A stretch of DNA of 44,417 nt, taken from JANWXD01 sp037446115 (GTDB lineage: Bacteria > Acidobacteriota > Terriglobia > Bryobacterales > Bryobacteraceae). A model generated the notes under the pieces. It saw nothing but the letters and a program-made list of their open reading frames with translations. It made no database searches and was not told the origin of the DNA. The DNA lies in assembly GCA_037446115.1 (NCBI GenBank), contig JBBIJF010000033.1, positions 1 to 44,417 on the forward strand, read 5' to 3'. Position 1 is the stretch's first letter. Each line of letters begins with the position of its first letter. Positions 34,892 to 44,128 of the stretch are shown one piece after another. The position numbers and the translations under genes are program-made.

Positions 34892-37801
34892 ATGATCGTG
34901 GACTTCTCCACCTGGTTTCACGCGCTTTGGGACCGTGACCCATTCCCCTGGCAGGTGATGCTTGCTGAGCGTGTGGTGGACGGGGAATGGCCGCTCGTCT
35001 TAGATCTTCCGACTGCTTCCGGCAAGACTGCGTGCATCGACATCGCCATTTATGCCCTCGCCGCGCAAGCGGAGCGACCTTTGTCGCAGCGAACCGCTCC
35101 CCGCCGTATTTGGTTTGTCGTTGACCGCCGCATCGTCGTCGACGAGGCATTTGAACGCGCCACCGAAATCGCGGACAAACTGGCCGCAGCGACCGTCGGC
35201 CCTCTAAGAGATATCGCAGACCGCTTGCGAGAGTTCGCAGGGACTTGCCGACCTCTCGCGGTCGGTCGTCTTCGAGGTGGGATCTTCCGCGACGATGGCT
35301 GGGCCGGCATCCCTTCGCAACCCGCCGTCATAACCTCAACCGTGGATCAATTAGGTTCCCGCCTGCTTTTCCGTGGATATGGACACAGCCTGTTGACCGC
35401 TCCTATCTTCGCCGGCTTGGCAGCGAACGACAGCCTCGTCATCTTGGACGAGGCGCACTGTGCTGTGCCCTTGATGCAGACGATCAACGCCCTCCGTGGG
35501 TATCGCAGCCACCGATGGGCCGAGGATCCTCTTCCCAACCCTTGGGCCTTTGTCATAATGTCCGCCACACCGCCCCAGGACATCCCCCTGGAAGCCGTCT
35601 TCCCGGGTGCCGAACGCGCCCGGGCCCTTGAACATGAAGAATTACTACGACGCTTGCGGACCTCAAAATTAGCGGAGCTGGTCACGCTTGACGGCGGCTC
35701 TGACGCAGAGAACGATGCATTGGTCGGGGAAGCCGCCGAGCGGGCTTTGCGGTTCGTCCAGCAGGGCCAGCGTCGCGTCGCGGTGATGGTGAACCGCGTG
35801 CGTACAGCCGAGTCGATCGCTGCTCGCCTACAGGCTGTTCGAACGACCCGCCCGGATCTCACGCTTGAAATTGTGCTCCTCACAGGCCGAATTCGCCCGC
35901 TCGAACGGGATGAACTCCTCCGGCACTGGAGCTCCTACTTGAGGGCCGGTCAGCCGGAGGAACCAGATCAGCCGGTAATCGTCGTGGCGACGCAGTGTCT
36001 TGAAGTAGGGGCAGACTTTAGCTTCGACGCGCTCGTGACCGAGTGTGCAAGTCTCGATGCTCTGCGCCAGCGCTTCGGCCGCCTGGCTCGCCTCGGTTCG
36101 AATAAGCCCGCCCCCGCTGCCATCCTGGCGCGTCGCGAAGATTTAGATACTCGGAACTCCGACCCCGTCTACGGAGATTCCCTTGCGAAAACCTGGGAGT
36201 GGCTCAAGCAACAAGCAGAAAAAGACTCCGTCGTGGATATGGCCGTCGAGAACATAGATCAACGACTGAGTTACGTCGGAGACTTTTCTTCACTACTCGC
36301 GCCGACCCAAGAGGCGCCAATCCTGCTGCCGGCGCATCTTGATCTCTTGTCGCAAACGGCGCCCCCTGCCCACCCCCAACCCGACATTTCACTATATTTG
36401 CACGGCAAGTCTACAACTCCTGACGTCTTTGTTGTGTGGCGCTGCGACCTATCGGAGACTGACACTACCCTCTGGGCGGAGACCGTCTCTCTCTGTCCGC
36501 CCGTGAGCGGCGAGATGTTGCAAGTGCCTCTATGGCAAGCGCGAACCTGGCTGGCCCAGCGTCCCGTCGGCAAGGATCTTGGAGATATCGAGGGTGCGGA
36601 CTCCGAATCGCCGGACGACAAAGTCGGACTCCGTCCCTGCCTCCTGTGGCGCGGACGCGACCATTCACGAGTGACGACGCTCGGCAGCGATATCGGCCCG
36701 GGCGACGTGATCGTAGTGCCTTCTTCCTACGGCATCGAGGGGCTAGGACAAGCAACTCGCTTGAAGGGCGTCGGGCGAAATGGGCTTGATCTGTGGGAGG
36801 CTGCGCGGAGTGCCGCGGGACAGCCGCCAGCTGTTCGCATAACTCACGCCGTTCTCGCGCCATGGCTGGATCATCCGCCACTTAAGGTATTACTCAACAC
36901 TCTGAGCCTGGAAAGCCACGACAGCGAATTGATTGCGAGCTCCATCCAGGCTGTACTCGATTTCAACCCGCAGGCAGAGGAGAGCATAGCTCCCCCGCCG
37001 CCGGACTGGTGGCTGGACCTCCTTCGGACAGCACGCACGGGTACCATGATTGATCATCCCGCCGGTGGCGTGATCTTCTTCGCCCGGCAGTTGAAGCCCG
37101 AAGCTGCTGAGCCGGATCTGTTTGCAGACGACGACGATTTAACCTCCGCTGCGGGCCAGGACGTCACGTTGGATGCGCACTGTCACAGTGTCCTCCGTGC
37201 AGCTCGGAAAATCGCTCGACGTTGTCTTCCTGAAAGCCTCTTTGAGCCGTTCACTCTGGCGGCGTTGTGGCACGACGCCGGCAAGCTTGACCCGCGTTTC
37301 CAGATCCTGCTCCACCAAGGGGATGAGATCGCTGCAGCCAGCGCCCCCTTTCCCCTCGCCAAATCCGCGAGCGTTCCGAGCTCAGTTTCGCGACGCACAG
37401 CGATTCGGGAGGCCGCCGGACTCCCGGAAGGCTTCCGCCATGAGATGCTTTCGATGGAGCTCGCCCGGCGGTACGCCGCCCTGCCGCAGGAAGAACCTTG
37501 GGCGGATTTGGTGCTGCACCTGATCGCCACTCACCATGGTCATGGCCGTCCCTTTGCTCCAGTCGTGCACGATCTGTCTCCGCCGGATGTCCAGGGAACG
37601 TTCGCCGGAATAAACATACGCTTTGACACGCTCGCTCGGCAATCCTGCCCTCCTGCGCATCGCTTGGATTCGGGAGTCTCCGAAAGATTTTGGCGACTGA
37701 CACGCCGTTATGGTTGGTGGGGTTTGGCTTATTTGGAGGCGCTTTTGCGGCTCGCGGATTGGTACGCAAGCCGTCTGGTGGCCACGAACGGAGAACAATG
37801 A
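34892..37801 (+). CDS. cas3: Type I-G (I-U) Cas3 helicase-nuclease, HD domain C-terminal
   Basis: A 969-aa Cas3. The superfamily 2 helicase comes first: Walker A LPTASGKT (39-46), DEAH (186-189), SAT in FVIMSATPPQD, VATQCLEVGADFSFDALVTE, and motif VI RQRFGRLARLG. The HD nuclease is at the C-terminus: H763/H765 in DAHCHS, H794-D795 in LWHDAGK, and HLIATHHGHGR near residue 878. This reversed order (helicase then HD) is known for type I-G/I-U. The protein unwinds and degrades target DNA marked by Cascade. The 3' end overlaps the next gene by 4 bp. It uses AT-ending codons more often than ribBA or cas6. Confidence 0.93.
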   Translation: MIVDFSTWFHALWDRDPFPWQVMLAERVVDGEWPLVLDLPTASGKTACIDIAIYALAAQAERPLSQRTAPRRIWFVVDRRIVVDEAFERATEIADKLAAATVGPLRDIADRLREFAGTCRPLAVGRLRGGIFRDDGWAGIPSQPAVITSTVDQLGSRLLFRGYGHSLLTAPIFAGLAANDSLVILDEAHCAVPLMQTINALRGYRSHRWAEDPLPNPWAFVIMSATPPQDIPLEAVFPGAERARALEHEELLRRLRTSKLAELVTLDGGSDAENDALVGEAAERALRFVQQGQRRVAVMVNRVRTAESIAARLQAVRTTRPDLTLEIVLLTGRIRPLERDELLRHWSSYLRAGQPEEPDQPVIVVATQCLEVGADFSFDALVTECASLDALRQRFGRLARLGSNKPAPAAILARREDLDTRNSDPVYGDSLAKTWEWLKQQAEKDSVVDMAVENIDQRLSYVGDFSSLLAPTQEAPILLPAHLDLLSQTAPPAHPQPDISLYLHGKSTTPDVFVVWRCDLSETDTTLWAETVSLCPPVSGEMLQVPLWQARTWLAQRPVGKDLGDIEGADSESPDDKVGLRPCLLWRGRDHSRVTTLGSDIGPGDVIVVPSSYGIEGLGQATRLKGVGRNGLDLWEAARSAAGQPPAVRITHAVLAPWLDHPPLKVLLNTLSLESHDSELIASSIQAVLDFNPQAEESIAPPPPDWWLDLLRTARTGTMIDHPAGGVIFFARQLKPEAAEPDLFADDDDLTSAAGQDVTLDAHCHSVLRAARKIARRCLPESLFEPFTLAALWHDAGKLDPRFQILLHQGDEIAAASAPFPLAKSASVPSSVSRRTAIREAAGLPEGFRHEMLSMELARRYAALPQEEPWADLVLHLIATHHGHGRPFAPVVHDLSPPDVQGTFAGINIRFDTLARQSCPPAHRLDSGVSERFWRLTRRYGWWGLAYLEALLRLADWYASRLVATNGEQ

Positions 37802-38934
37802 AGCAGTACCGGTGCATCGAACTCCTTGGTCTTGAGGGAAGCAACCCTCTCGGGTTCTTAGCCGCTCTGGGTACCCTTGTCACCCTGCACGAGGCGGGCT
37901 ATACGGACACTAAGCTGGCTTGGTCCCACGACGGGTTCCATATCCCTGTCCTCCATACGACCCACGGTCGCGACCGAGCCGAGCTCACGCGCATCCTCGC
38001 CGGCGCGCTTTGCGGCAAGCCGGTACCTCCGGACGCTGACGCAAAGGCAAGGGTCGCAGAGGAAGAGATGGACAAGGCAAGGACGGCGATCAAAAAGAAG
38101 CGGAACGACCTCAGGAGACGTGGTCTTCGCGGCGCAGCACGGCAGGAAGCGATCGAACGCGAACTTCGCCCACTTGAAAGAATCTACCGGGATAAGCGTC
38201 GAGCTTGGCTGGATCTCCTGCAGAATTCTGTCCCTCGCCCCGAACTTGCTCTGGGCAGGACGATCGACTGTACTAGCGACGAGTACCGTAGCTGCGCGGC
38301 GGCGCTCCTGGAAAGCACCACTCAATCGAGTCGCAGCTCCCTCGACTTGCTTGCCGCCTTCGGCACCGACGCCTGCCGCCGGAAGGACTCCGACAGGATC
38401 CAGCCAACTCCTTTCTGCTTCGTTACTGGCTCCGGGCACCAATTCTTCCTGGAGACGGTGCGGCAGTTGCTCTCGCATGTGACGGAAGAGCGTATTGATC
38501 GCGTGCTGTTCGAGCGCTGGGATTATGGTGACGAAGGCCTTTCGATGCGCTGGGATCCGAGCGAAGACCGCCGGTATGCTCTCATGGATCGGGATCCCTC
38601 GGACCGGCGGAACAGAGTCCGTACGATGTGGATGGCAAATCTGCTGGCATATCGCGCCCTGAGCTTGTTCCCCACCGCGCCGTGGGGATCGCGCGTGGCC
38701 GCCACAGGTTGGGATCCCCAGCACCGGGCATTCAGCTGGCCCCTTTGGGGACACCCGGCCGGCGCGGACACAGTCCGATCGGTACTGCAAATTCAAGAGG
38801 TCACGCAGGAACACCCGGACGCCGGCGCGGTGCGTGCACGGGGAATTTTCGGCGTCTATCGGGCTCAGCGGATTGAAATTGGCAACCCCCCGAACCTGAA
38901 AGTGAATTTTTCGCCTGGACGGCGAGTGGTGTAG
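37798..38934 (+). CDS. Type I-G CRISPR protein next to cas3 (Cas8-like or Cas3-extension), unassigned
   Basis: A 378-aa protein whose ATG overlaps the cas3 stop (ATGA). It opens with CIELLGLEGSNPLGFLAALGTLVTLHEAG, similar in style to the N-terminus of the I-G large subunit Csx17 ('LxGCxPxPLxxYLxALGxL'), but it is only about half that length. Residues about 95-140 form a highly charged helix (EEEMDKARTAIKKKRNDLRRRG). FFLETVRQLL and FSWPLWGHPAGADTVRSVLQI near the end may be family blocks. By position it matches GSU0052 of Geobacter (Csb3/Cas8-like slot) or the small 'Cas3-extension' proteins coupled to I-G cas3. I cannot decide between these. It carries no nuclease motif. Confidence 0.6.
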   Translation: MKQYRCIELLGLEGSNPLGFLAALGTLVTLHEAGYTDTKLAWSHDGFHIPVLHTTHGRDRAELTRILAGALCGKPVPPDADAKARVAEEEMDKARTAIKKKRNDLRRRGLRGAARQEAIERELRPLERIYRDKRRAWLDLLQNSVPRPELALGRTIDCTSDEYRSCAAALLESTTQSSRSSLDLLAAFGTDACRRKDSDRIQPTPFCFVTGSGHQFFLETVRQLLSHVTEERIDRVLFERWDYGDEGLSMRWDPSEDRRYALMDRDPSDRRNRVRTMWMANLLAYRALSLFPTAPWGSRVAATGWDPQHRAFSWPLWGHPAGADTVRSVLQIQEVTQEHPDAGAVRARGIFGVYRAQRIEIGNPPNLKVNFSPGRRVV

Positions 38935-39019
38935 AGAGGGTCAGTATTTGCAGGCTTGGTAGGAGGGATGGTGGCGATGTTTCAGACCTACCTTCCGGTC
39001 AACCCAATTGAATTGCGAC

Positions 39020-39026
39020 AAGGAGG
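39020..39026 (+). promoter_or_regulatory. Strong ribosome binding site of csb1
   Basis: AAGGAGG, 9 nt before the csb1 ATG at 39036. It is the clearest Shine-Dalgarno in the locus, after the only sizeable gap in the cas operon (about 100 bp, 38935-39035). It suggests high translation of the backbone subunit, which is needed in many copies. Confidence 0.7.
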
Positions 39027-39035
39027 CAAACTTAT

Positions 39036-40265
39036 ATGGAAGTTCTTACCATCGAATCTCTGCGCGCCGCGGTGCGTGGTTCGGCAGCAGCGTTTCGTTG
39101 CATCCGACGGCTCCAGCCCGCCGGAGGGCCCGGAGCTAAAATCTTTCCACCCACCTTCGCCGGGGCGGTTTACGCCATCGAACAGCGACGTGTTCCCGGC
39201 AGGGAGGCTCCCGTGCCTTGCGTCTTACTGGACAGCGTCCAGAGCCAGGCGAACCGAATGGAGCTGGCACTTCAGGACGCCGTGGACGCAGGGAAAATCA
39301 GAATCCCTTTGCTTATAGTGGATTTCTCGGAGTACGACCCGACAGGAGATTTGGACGCGGATACATCAGCAGGGCGTCTCATTGAAAAAGTCGGCAGGAT
39401 CACGAGCCTCCAGGTGCCGCACCGACTGGCGGACGCGATCCTGCGGGATAGTGAACTGGACGGTGTGCGGTTCCGCAAGTCTGCGACGGGCAAGGCGCTG
39501 AACACTGTCAGCTTGTCGAATGCCACACCTCTTTTTGAGCTTTGCCCCACCGCACTGGTCTTCGGCATGTGGGACTCCACGGGACCAAAAGGCGGGCTGG
39601 GCCCGAAGTTCGAGCGGGCAATCGTATCCGAAATCGTGGGCGTTGGAGCTGAGTGGCACGAGAGCTACAGGACGCGTGGGGTGCGTCGTGATCCGCTCGA
39701 GATCAGCAAGAATGTGCCGGTGATCCGCAGTGAGGATGGTTCGCTGCTGCGCGTGGCGGAACCCGGGGCGAAGGGCGCTGTTCGCCCTTCGGAGATCAAT
39801 CACTCTAGCGTTCCGTTCGACGTGCCCAACTCTGGGGTGACCATCGAGTACGCGGAGCAGACCGCGACCCTCTCGCTGATTTGTCTTCGCCGGCTCCGGT
39901 TCCCCATTGATGGCAAGCATGACGAGAACGTAGATGTGGTAGCACGGACCGTGCTTGCAGCGCTCGGTCTTGCCGCGGCTACGCTGGCCTTCGAAAATGG
40001 CGTGGACTTGCGATCTCGGTGCCTGCTGTGGCCTGACGGTCCGATGTTCTGGGAGCTCCTGGACCGTCCGGGACAAGAGCCAAAAAAGTTCTCTCTCACC
40101 ACCGACGCTGCGATCCAGCTCCTTAAGGATGCGGCCGGGGCTGCGCAGCAAACCGGCTTGCCATGGCCGGAGCAGCCTTTAGTTCTCAGGCCATCGGCGG
40201 AGTTGGTGAACTTGGTCCGGCTGAGCCAAATGGAGGCTGCAAAGGAGGGCGTGGAGGCCTCTTGA
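39036..40265 (+). CDS. csb1: Csb1 (GSU0053-type), Cas7 backbone subunit of type I-G Cascade
   Basis: A 409-aa protein of the Csb1/GSU0053 family. Hallmarks are PAGGPGAKIFPPTFAG near residue 30, the diagnostic CVLLDSVQSQANRMELAL near 65-85, LFELCPTALVFGMWDSTGPKGGLG in the middle, and TLSLICLRRLRFPI later on. Csb1 is the Cas7 homologue: several copies line the crRNA spacer and form the Cascade helical spine. A strong SD precedes it, and the next gene starts 1 bp after its TGA. Length is as usual for the family. Confidence 0.93.
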   Translation: MEVLTIESLRAAVRGSAAAFRCIRRLQPAGGPGAKIFPPTFAGAVYAIEQRRVPGREAPVPCVLLDSVQSQANRMELALQDAVDAGKIRIPLLIVDFSEYDPTGDLDADTSAGRLIEKVGRITSLQVPHRLADAILRDSELDGVRFRKSATGKALNTVSLSNATPLFELCPTALVFGMWDSTGPKGGLGPKFERAIVSEIVGVGAEWHESYRTRGVRRDPLEISKNVPVIRSEDGSLLRVAEPGAKGAVRPSEINHSSVPFDVPNSGVTIEYAEQTATLSLICLRRLRFPIDGKHDENVDVVARTVLAALGLAAATLAFENGVDLRSRCLLWPDGPMFWELLDRPGQEPKKFSLTTDAAIQLLKDAAGAAQQTGLPWPEQPLVLRPSAELVNLVRLSQMEAAKEGVEAS

Positions 40266-40266
40266 C

Positions 40267-41865
40267 ATGTTCGCACTGGGGATCCGCTATCTGAATCGGT
40301 TCGCTGCTGCCAGCGAGCCGGATGCCCGCGACCAGCCGGAGTGGCCGCCCCACCCGGCGCGCGTTTTCATGGCTCTCGCTGCCGCACACTTTCAGACGGG
40401 AGCGGATCCTTCTGAGCGTCAAGCGCTCCTTTGGCTCGAGAGCCTGCCTCCGCCGGCCATCAGTGCTGCTCCCGGCATGCCACGGCCTTCCGTAACCCAC
40501 TATGTTCCTGTAAATGACAAACCGGGAGATCCGTCAAAACCTCCCAAGACGATCCTCCAGTCGGTCCCGCAGCTTGCCCGCGATCGCCAGCCTCGCTGCT
40601 TCGCTCGGACCTGGATTGAGACAGAAAATGCGTACCTCATTTGGCCGGATATCGCTCCCCACGAGTCGGCCTTACGAGCGCTCGAGTCGTTGTGCGCCAA
40701 GGTCACCCGTATTGGTCATTCGATGTCGCTGGTTCAGATGTGGGCGGCCCGTTCCAACGAAGTCGGTCCAGTGAACTGGGTTCCCGACGAAGAGCGAGCC
40801 GAGATCTACCTCCGTGTAGCAGGGTCGGGAACATTACAGGATCTGGAACGTCGCTACAACGCCGATACCGTGGAAGAATATACATCGCTGCTGGTGGCCG
40901 CCGAATCCCAAGATCGCCGTGCCCAGCGGCGGGCAAACCAGCAGCTCAAGGAACGGTTCCCCCACGGAGCTCCCCCGCGGCTCCGGCCGCAAATCACCCG
41001 CTATCAAGGCTACGCCCGGCCGTTGCCCGCAGCCCAGGAGGTACCCGACATGGCCGAAAGCGTGTTCAGCCCTCACCTGATTATCTACCGCCTGGAAAGG
41101 CGGGGCGGTCCGTTCGCCGCCCTCGGTCTGCCGACCACCCTGGCGGTGACTAACCGGTGGCGGGAAGCACTGGTGAGCCAGGCTAACGACATGCCTGACG
41201 GCGTCCGCGAAATCGTAAGCGGCCACGACCGTGCCGGAAAACCCTTGCAGCGACCCCACCTCGCGCTCATCCCGCTCGCCTTTGTCGCGAACGCTCATGC
41301 CGATGGCCACCTTCTGGGCTTGGCGGCCGTACTGCCCGCGGCGGTCGGCCCGCCAGAGCGGCGTGGGGTGTTACAGGTTCTGGCCCGCGTGAACGAACTG
41401 AAGTTAGGGCCTCTCGGCGTGTGGAGCTTGGTGCGCGAGATTCGCGACGCACCGCCTTGGAACCTGCGACCCCAGCCCTGGACTGCGCACCCTTCCGGCA
41501 GCACCTGTTGGGCCACCGTGACCCCTCTGGCCTTCGACCGCCACCCCAAGAGCAAAGACCCGGACACTTACCAACGCGAAGCACTGGAAACGGTGGCCGC
41601 ATCCTGCGCCGCCATCGGGCTCCCCTGGCCCCGTCAGGTCTTCCTCATCGCGGTGTCGCCGCACCTGGGAGCCCCGCCTGCGCAACGGTTCCCCAGACTC
41701 TGGCGTAAGGATGGGGGGGAACGCCGCCACCTGCACGCGATGGTGGTCTTCGATCAGCCGGTGCGCGGCCCAGTGCTGCTCGGTGCGGGAAGATATTTAG
41801 GGTACGGGCTGTGTCGCCCGCTGCCGAGCCAACCAGCTCATGCTGACAAAAGTCGCGATCGATAA
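40267..41865 (+). CDS. csb2: Csb2 (GSU0054-type), Cas5-Cas6 fusion of type I-G
   Basis: A 532-aa RAMP protein. The N-terminal Cas5-like part has FALGIRYLNRF, WPPHPARVFMALAAAH (about 27-42), RQPRCFARTW and the diagnostic VTRIGHSMSLVQM. The C-terminal part (about 260-525) is Cas6-like, with VFLIAVSPHLG, RHLHAMVVFDQPVRGPVLLG and the glycine-rich AGRYLGYGLCRPLP loop near the end. In type I-G the fusion both caps the crRNA 5' handle (Cas5) and cuts pre-crRNA (Cas6). A separate cas6 at 33841 makes two Cas6-like activities in one locus. The histidine at RHLH is a candidate catalytic residue. Confidence 0.92.
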   Translation: MFALGIRYLNRFAAASEPDARDQPEWPPHPARVFMALAAAHFQTGADPSERQALLWLESLPPPAISAAPGMPRPSVTHYVPVNDKPGDPSKPPKTILQSVPQLARDRQPRCFARTWIETENAYLIWPDIAPHESALRALESLCAKVTRIGHSMSLVQMWAARSNEVGPVNWVPDEERAEIYLRVAGSGTLQDLERRYNADTVEEYTSLLVAAESQDRRAQRRANQQLKERFPHGAPPRLRPQITRYQGYARPLPAAQEVPDMAESVFSPHLIIYRLERRGGPFAALGLPTTLAVTNRWREALVSQANDMPDGVREIVSGHDRAGKPLQRPHLALIPLAFVANAHADGHLLGLAAVLPAAVGPPERRGVLQVLARVNELKLGPLGVWSLVREIRDAPPWNLRPQPWTAHPSGSTCWATVTPLAFDRHPKSKDPDTYQREALETVAASCAAIGLPWPRQVFLIAVSPHLGAPPAQRFPRLWRKDGGERRHLHAMVVFDQPVRGPVLLGAGRYLGYGLCRPLPSQPAHADKSRDR

Positions 41866-41885
41866 CTTTATCAACGGGAGATGCT

Positions 41886-42176
41886 ATGCGTACGTCTTAC
41901 CTGGTCTGCTATGACATTTGTGATGACAAACGCCTCCGCCAGGTCTTCAAGACTATGCGCAACTACGGTGACCACCTCCAGTATTCCGTCTTCGAGTGCC
42001 AGTTCACCGCAGCGGATCTGGTACGATGCAAAGCCGAACTTTCGGCCATCATCCACCACACCGAAGACCAGGTTCTTTTCGTCAACCTCGGACCGGCAGA
42101 AGGCCGAGGCGAACGCGTCATTACGGCCCTTGGCAGACCCTACACGACCCTCGATAGTCCCTGCATCGTGGTCTGA
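41886..42176 (+). CDS. cas2: Cas2
   Basis: A 96-aa Cas2 with the ferredoxin-like fold. The first strand carries the conserved aspartate in YLVCYDICDDKRLRQVFK, followed by YGDHLQYSVFECQF and a second helix and strand ending VLFVNLGPAEGR. Length is normal. Cas2 dimers hold two Cas1 dimers in the spacer-integration complex. Here it lies upstream of cas4-cas1, with GGGAG as SD, whereas in many I-G loci it follows cas1. It is 3 bp from the next gene. Confidence 0.97.
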   Translation: MRTSYLVCYDICDDKRLRQVFKTMRNYGDHLQYSVFECQFTAADLVRCKAELSAIIHHTEDQVLFVNLGPAEGRGERVITALGRPYTTLDSPCIVV

Positions 42177-42179
42177 TCC

Positions 42180-43934
42180 ATGGCCGGCTTGCCCGACAGC
42201 TCCCCCGCAGCCGAAGGCGCACTTCCCGACTACCTTCCGGCGCGCATGGTCAACGAGTTCGTCTACTGCCCCCGCCTGTTCTTTTACGAATGGGTGGAAG
42301 GCCTGTTCCGCGATAACGCCGATACCATCGAAGGGAAGTTCCAGCACCGCCGCGTCGACGAGAAGGTTGGCGGGTTGCCTTCCTCGGTTGAACTCGGCGA
42401 CGAGAAGATCCACTCGCGTTCGGTCACCCTTTCAAGCGACCGGTACCGCCTGATTGCTCGCATCGACCTCATTGAGGCCGCTGGCGGCATCGTCACTCCT
42501 GTGGATTACAAACACGGCCGCCCCCGTCAGACGGAGGACGGGTTGGAATTGTGGCCGGCCGACAAAGCGCAGCTTGCCGTTCAGGGCCTCATTTTGCGCG
42601 ACAACGGCTACCGCTGCGAAGAGGGCGTCGTCTACTACGCTCAGACCAAACAGCGCGTGCGCGTGCCTTTCGACGATGCCCTGATGACGGAGACGCTCCG
42701 GATCGTGGAGGAGGCGCGGGCCGTGGCTGCCGCGGGCAGAATCCCGCCGCCGCTTGTGGACTCCCCGAAGTGTCCAGGCTGTTCTTTGGTCGGCATCTGT
42801 CTGCCGGACGAAACCAACCGTCTCGCCGCTCCCCCCGAAGCCCTGCAGCTCACCCTCTTTGAGACGGCCGAAGCCCCTCGGAAAGAACCCGCCACGGTGC
42901 GCCCCCTCGTTACACCGCGCGACGATCTGCGCCCCCTTTATCTCAACACGCAGGGGCTCCGCGTCGGACGCAGCGGAGAGGTTTTGCAAATCCGCGAAAA
43001 GGACACCCTGCGCCAGGAAGTGCGCATCGGCGAGATCTGCCAGCTGAACCTCATGGGGAACATCCAGATCTCGACGCAGGCTGTTCAGGCGCTGTGCGAA
43101 GGGGGAGTCCCGATCTGCTACTTTTCCATGGGCGGCTGGTTTTACGGCATCACGACCGGGCTCAACACCAAAAACGTTTTCCTGCGTCGCGCGCAGTACC
43201 GACTGGCTGAGGAGGAGTGGTTCGCTCTCAGCTTGGCACGCCGCTTGATCGCCGGCAAGATCCGCAACCAGCGAACCATGCTGCAACGCAATCACATCGA
43301 GCCCCGTCCGGAGACCTTGCTTGGCCTGCGGCAGATGGCCGAACGGGCAGAACGGGCACGCAGCCTGGAGGAACTGCTGGGAATCGAGGGCAACGCCGCC
43401 CGCCTCTACTTCGGAGACTTCGCTGGCATGATCAAGCAGGAAGAAGAGGGGGACGCAGCTTTCCGTTTCGACTTTGAGGCTCGCAACCGGCGCCCGCCCA
43501 AGGACCCGGTCAACGCCCTGTTATCCTTGGCCTACAGCTTGCTCGTAAAGGATCTGACGATTGCCTGCTATGCGGTAGGGTTCGACCCGTTCTGGGGGTT
43601 CTATCACCAGCCGCGGTTCGGGCGGCCGGCTCTGGCGCTCGACCTGATGGAGCCGTTCCGATCCCTGATTGCCGAATCGGCCGTGCTGAGTGCCATCAAC
43701 ACTCGCATGGTCACCCCGAAGGACTTCATCCGGACCGGCCACGCCGTGGCGCTCACGCCGGAAGGGCGTAGAAGTTTCTATCATGCTTATGAGCTCCGGA
43801 TGGACACCCTGGTCACACATCCCCTCTTCGATTACCGCGTCAGCTACCGGCGCCTGCTGGAGATTCAGGCGCGGCTGCTGGCCCGTCTGCTGGAGGGCGA
43901 GATCCCGGAGTACCCTGTGTTCGTCACCCGCTAG
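42180..43934 (+). CDS. cas4-cas1: Cas4-Cas1 fusion protein
   Basis: A 584-aa fusion. The Cas4 part (1 to about 215) is a RecB-type nuclease with its iron-sulfur cysteines C30 (EFVYCPRLFFYEW), C198, C201 and C207 (CPGCSLVGIC), H56, D96 (ARIDLIE) and the PVDYK motif at 107-111. The Cas1 part starts at about residue 252 (LYLNTQGLRVG). Its metal ligands are E403 in GIEGNAARLYF, H476 in WGFYHQPRFGR and E491 in LDLMEPFR. Both halves look active. Cas4 trims prespacers and sets PAM choice and orientation for Cas1-Cas2. The fusion is typical of type I-G/I-U and some III or V loci. Confidence 0.97.
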   Translation: MAGLPDSSPAAEGALPDYLPARMVNEFVYCPRLFFYEWVEGLFRDNADTIEGKFQHRRVDEKVGGLPSSVELGDEKIHSRSVTLSSDRYRLIARIDLIEAAGGIVTPVDYKHGRPRQTEDGLELWPADKAQLAVQGLILRDNGYRCEEGVVYYAQTKQRVRVPFDDALMTETLRIVEEARAVAAAGRIPPPLVDSPKCPGCSLVGICLPDETNRLAAPPEALQLTLFETAEAPRKEPATVRPLVTPRDDLRPLYLNTQGLRVGRSGEVLQIREKDTLRQEVRIGEICQLNLMGNIQISTQAVQALCEGGVPICYFSMGGWFYGITTGLNTKNVFLRRAQYRLAEEEWFALSLARRLIAGKIRNQRTMLQRNHIEPRPETLLGLRQMAERAERARSLEELLGIEGNAARLYFGDFAGMIKQEEEGDAAFRFDFEARNRRPPKDPVNALLSLAYSLLVKDLTIACYAVGFDPFWGFYHQPRFGRPALALDLMEPFRSLIAESAVLSAINTRMVTPKDFIRTGHAVALTPEGRRSFYHAYELRMDTLVTHPLFDYRVSYRRLLEIQARLLARLLEGEIPEYPVFVTR

Positions 43935-44128
43935 GAGGCCCTGATGAACGCCCTCGAGCACCCCGGTGATGCGAAAAGTCCGGAGGCTGCTCGCAGCGGC
44001 CAACCCCTTGCCTGTGCTACAATTAGGGGAGCGCACCGATGTGCCGGCGCCCGGAGACGAGCCGCCGGGCTGGCCTGCTCGCAACCGCGGCGCGAGGTGC
44101 TTGACAACAAGGTAGTAGCAGGCAGGCT
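43935..44128 (+). promoter_or_regulatory. CRISPR leader
   Basis: About 190 bp without a real gene lie between cas4-cas1 and the first repeat. TACAAT (44018-44023) and a perfect TTGACA (44101-44106) are present. With an 18-nt spacer the latter would put a weak -10 at GGCTAT (44125-44130), across the first repeat boundary. The leader side of the array is inferred from the cas genes and from the 3' ATTGAAGC end of the repeats. No integration host factor motif was identified. Confidence 0.6.
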
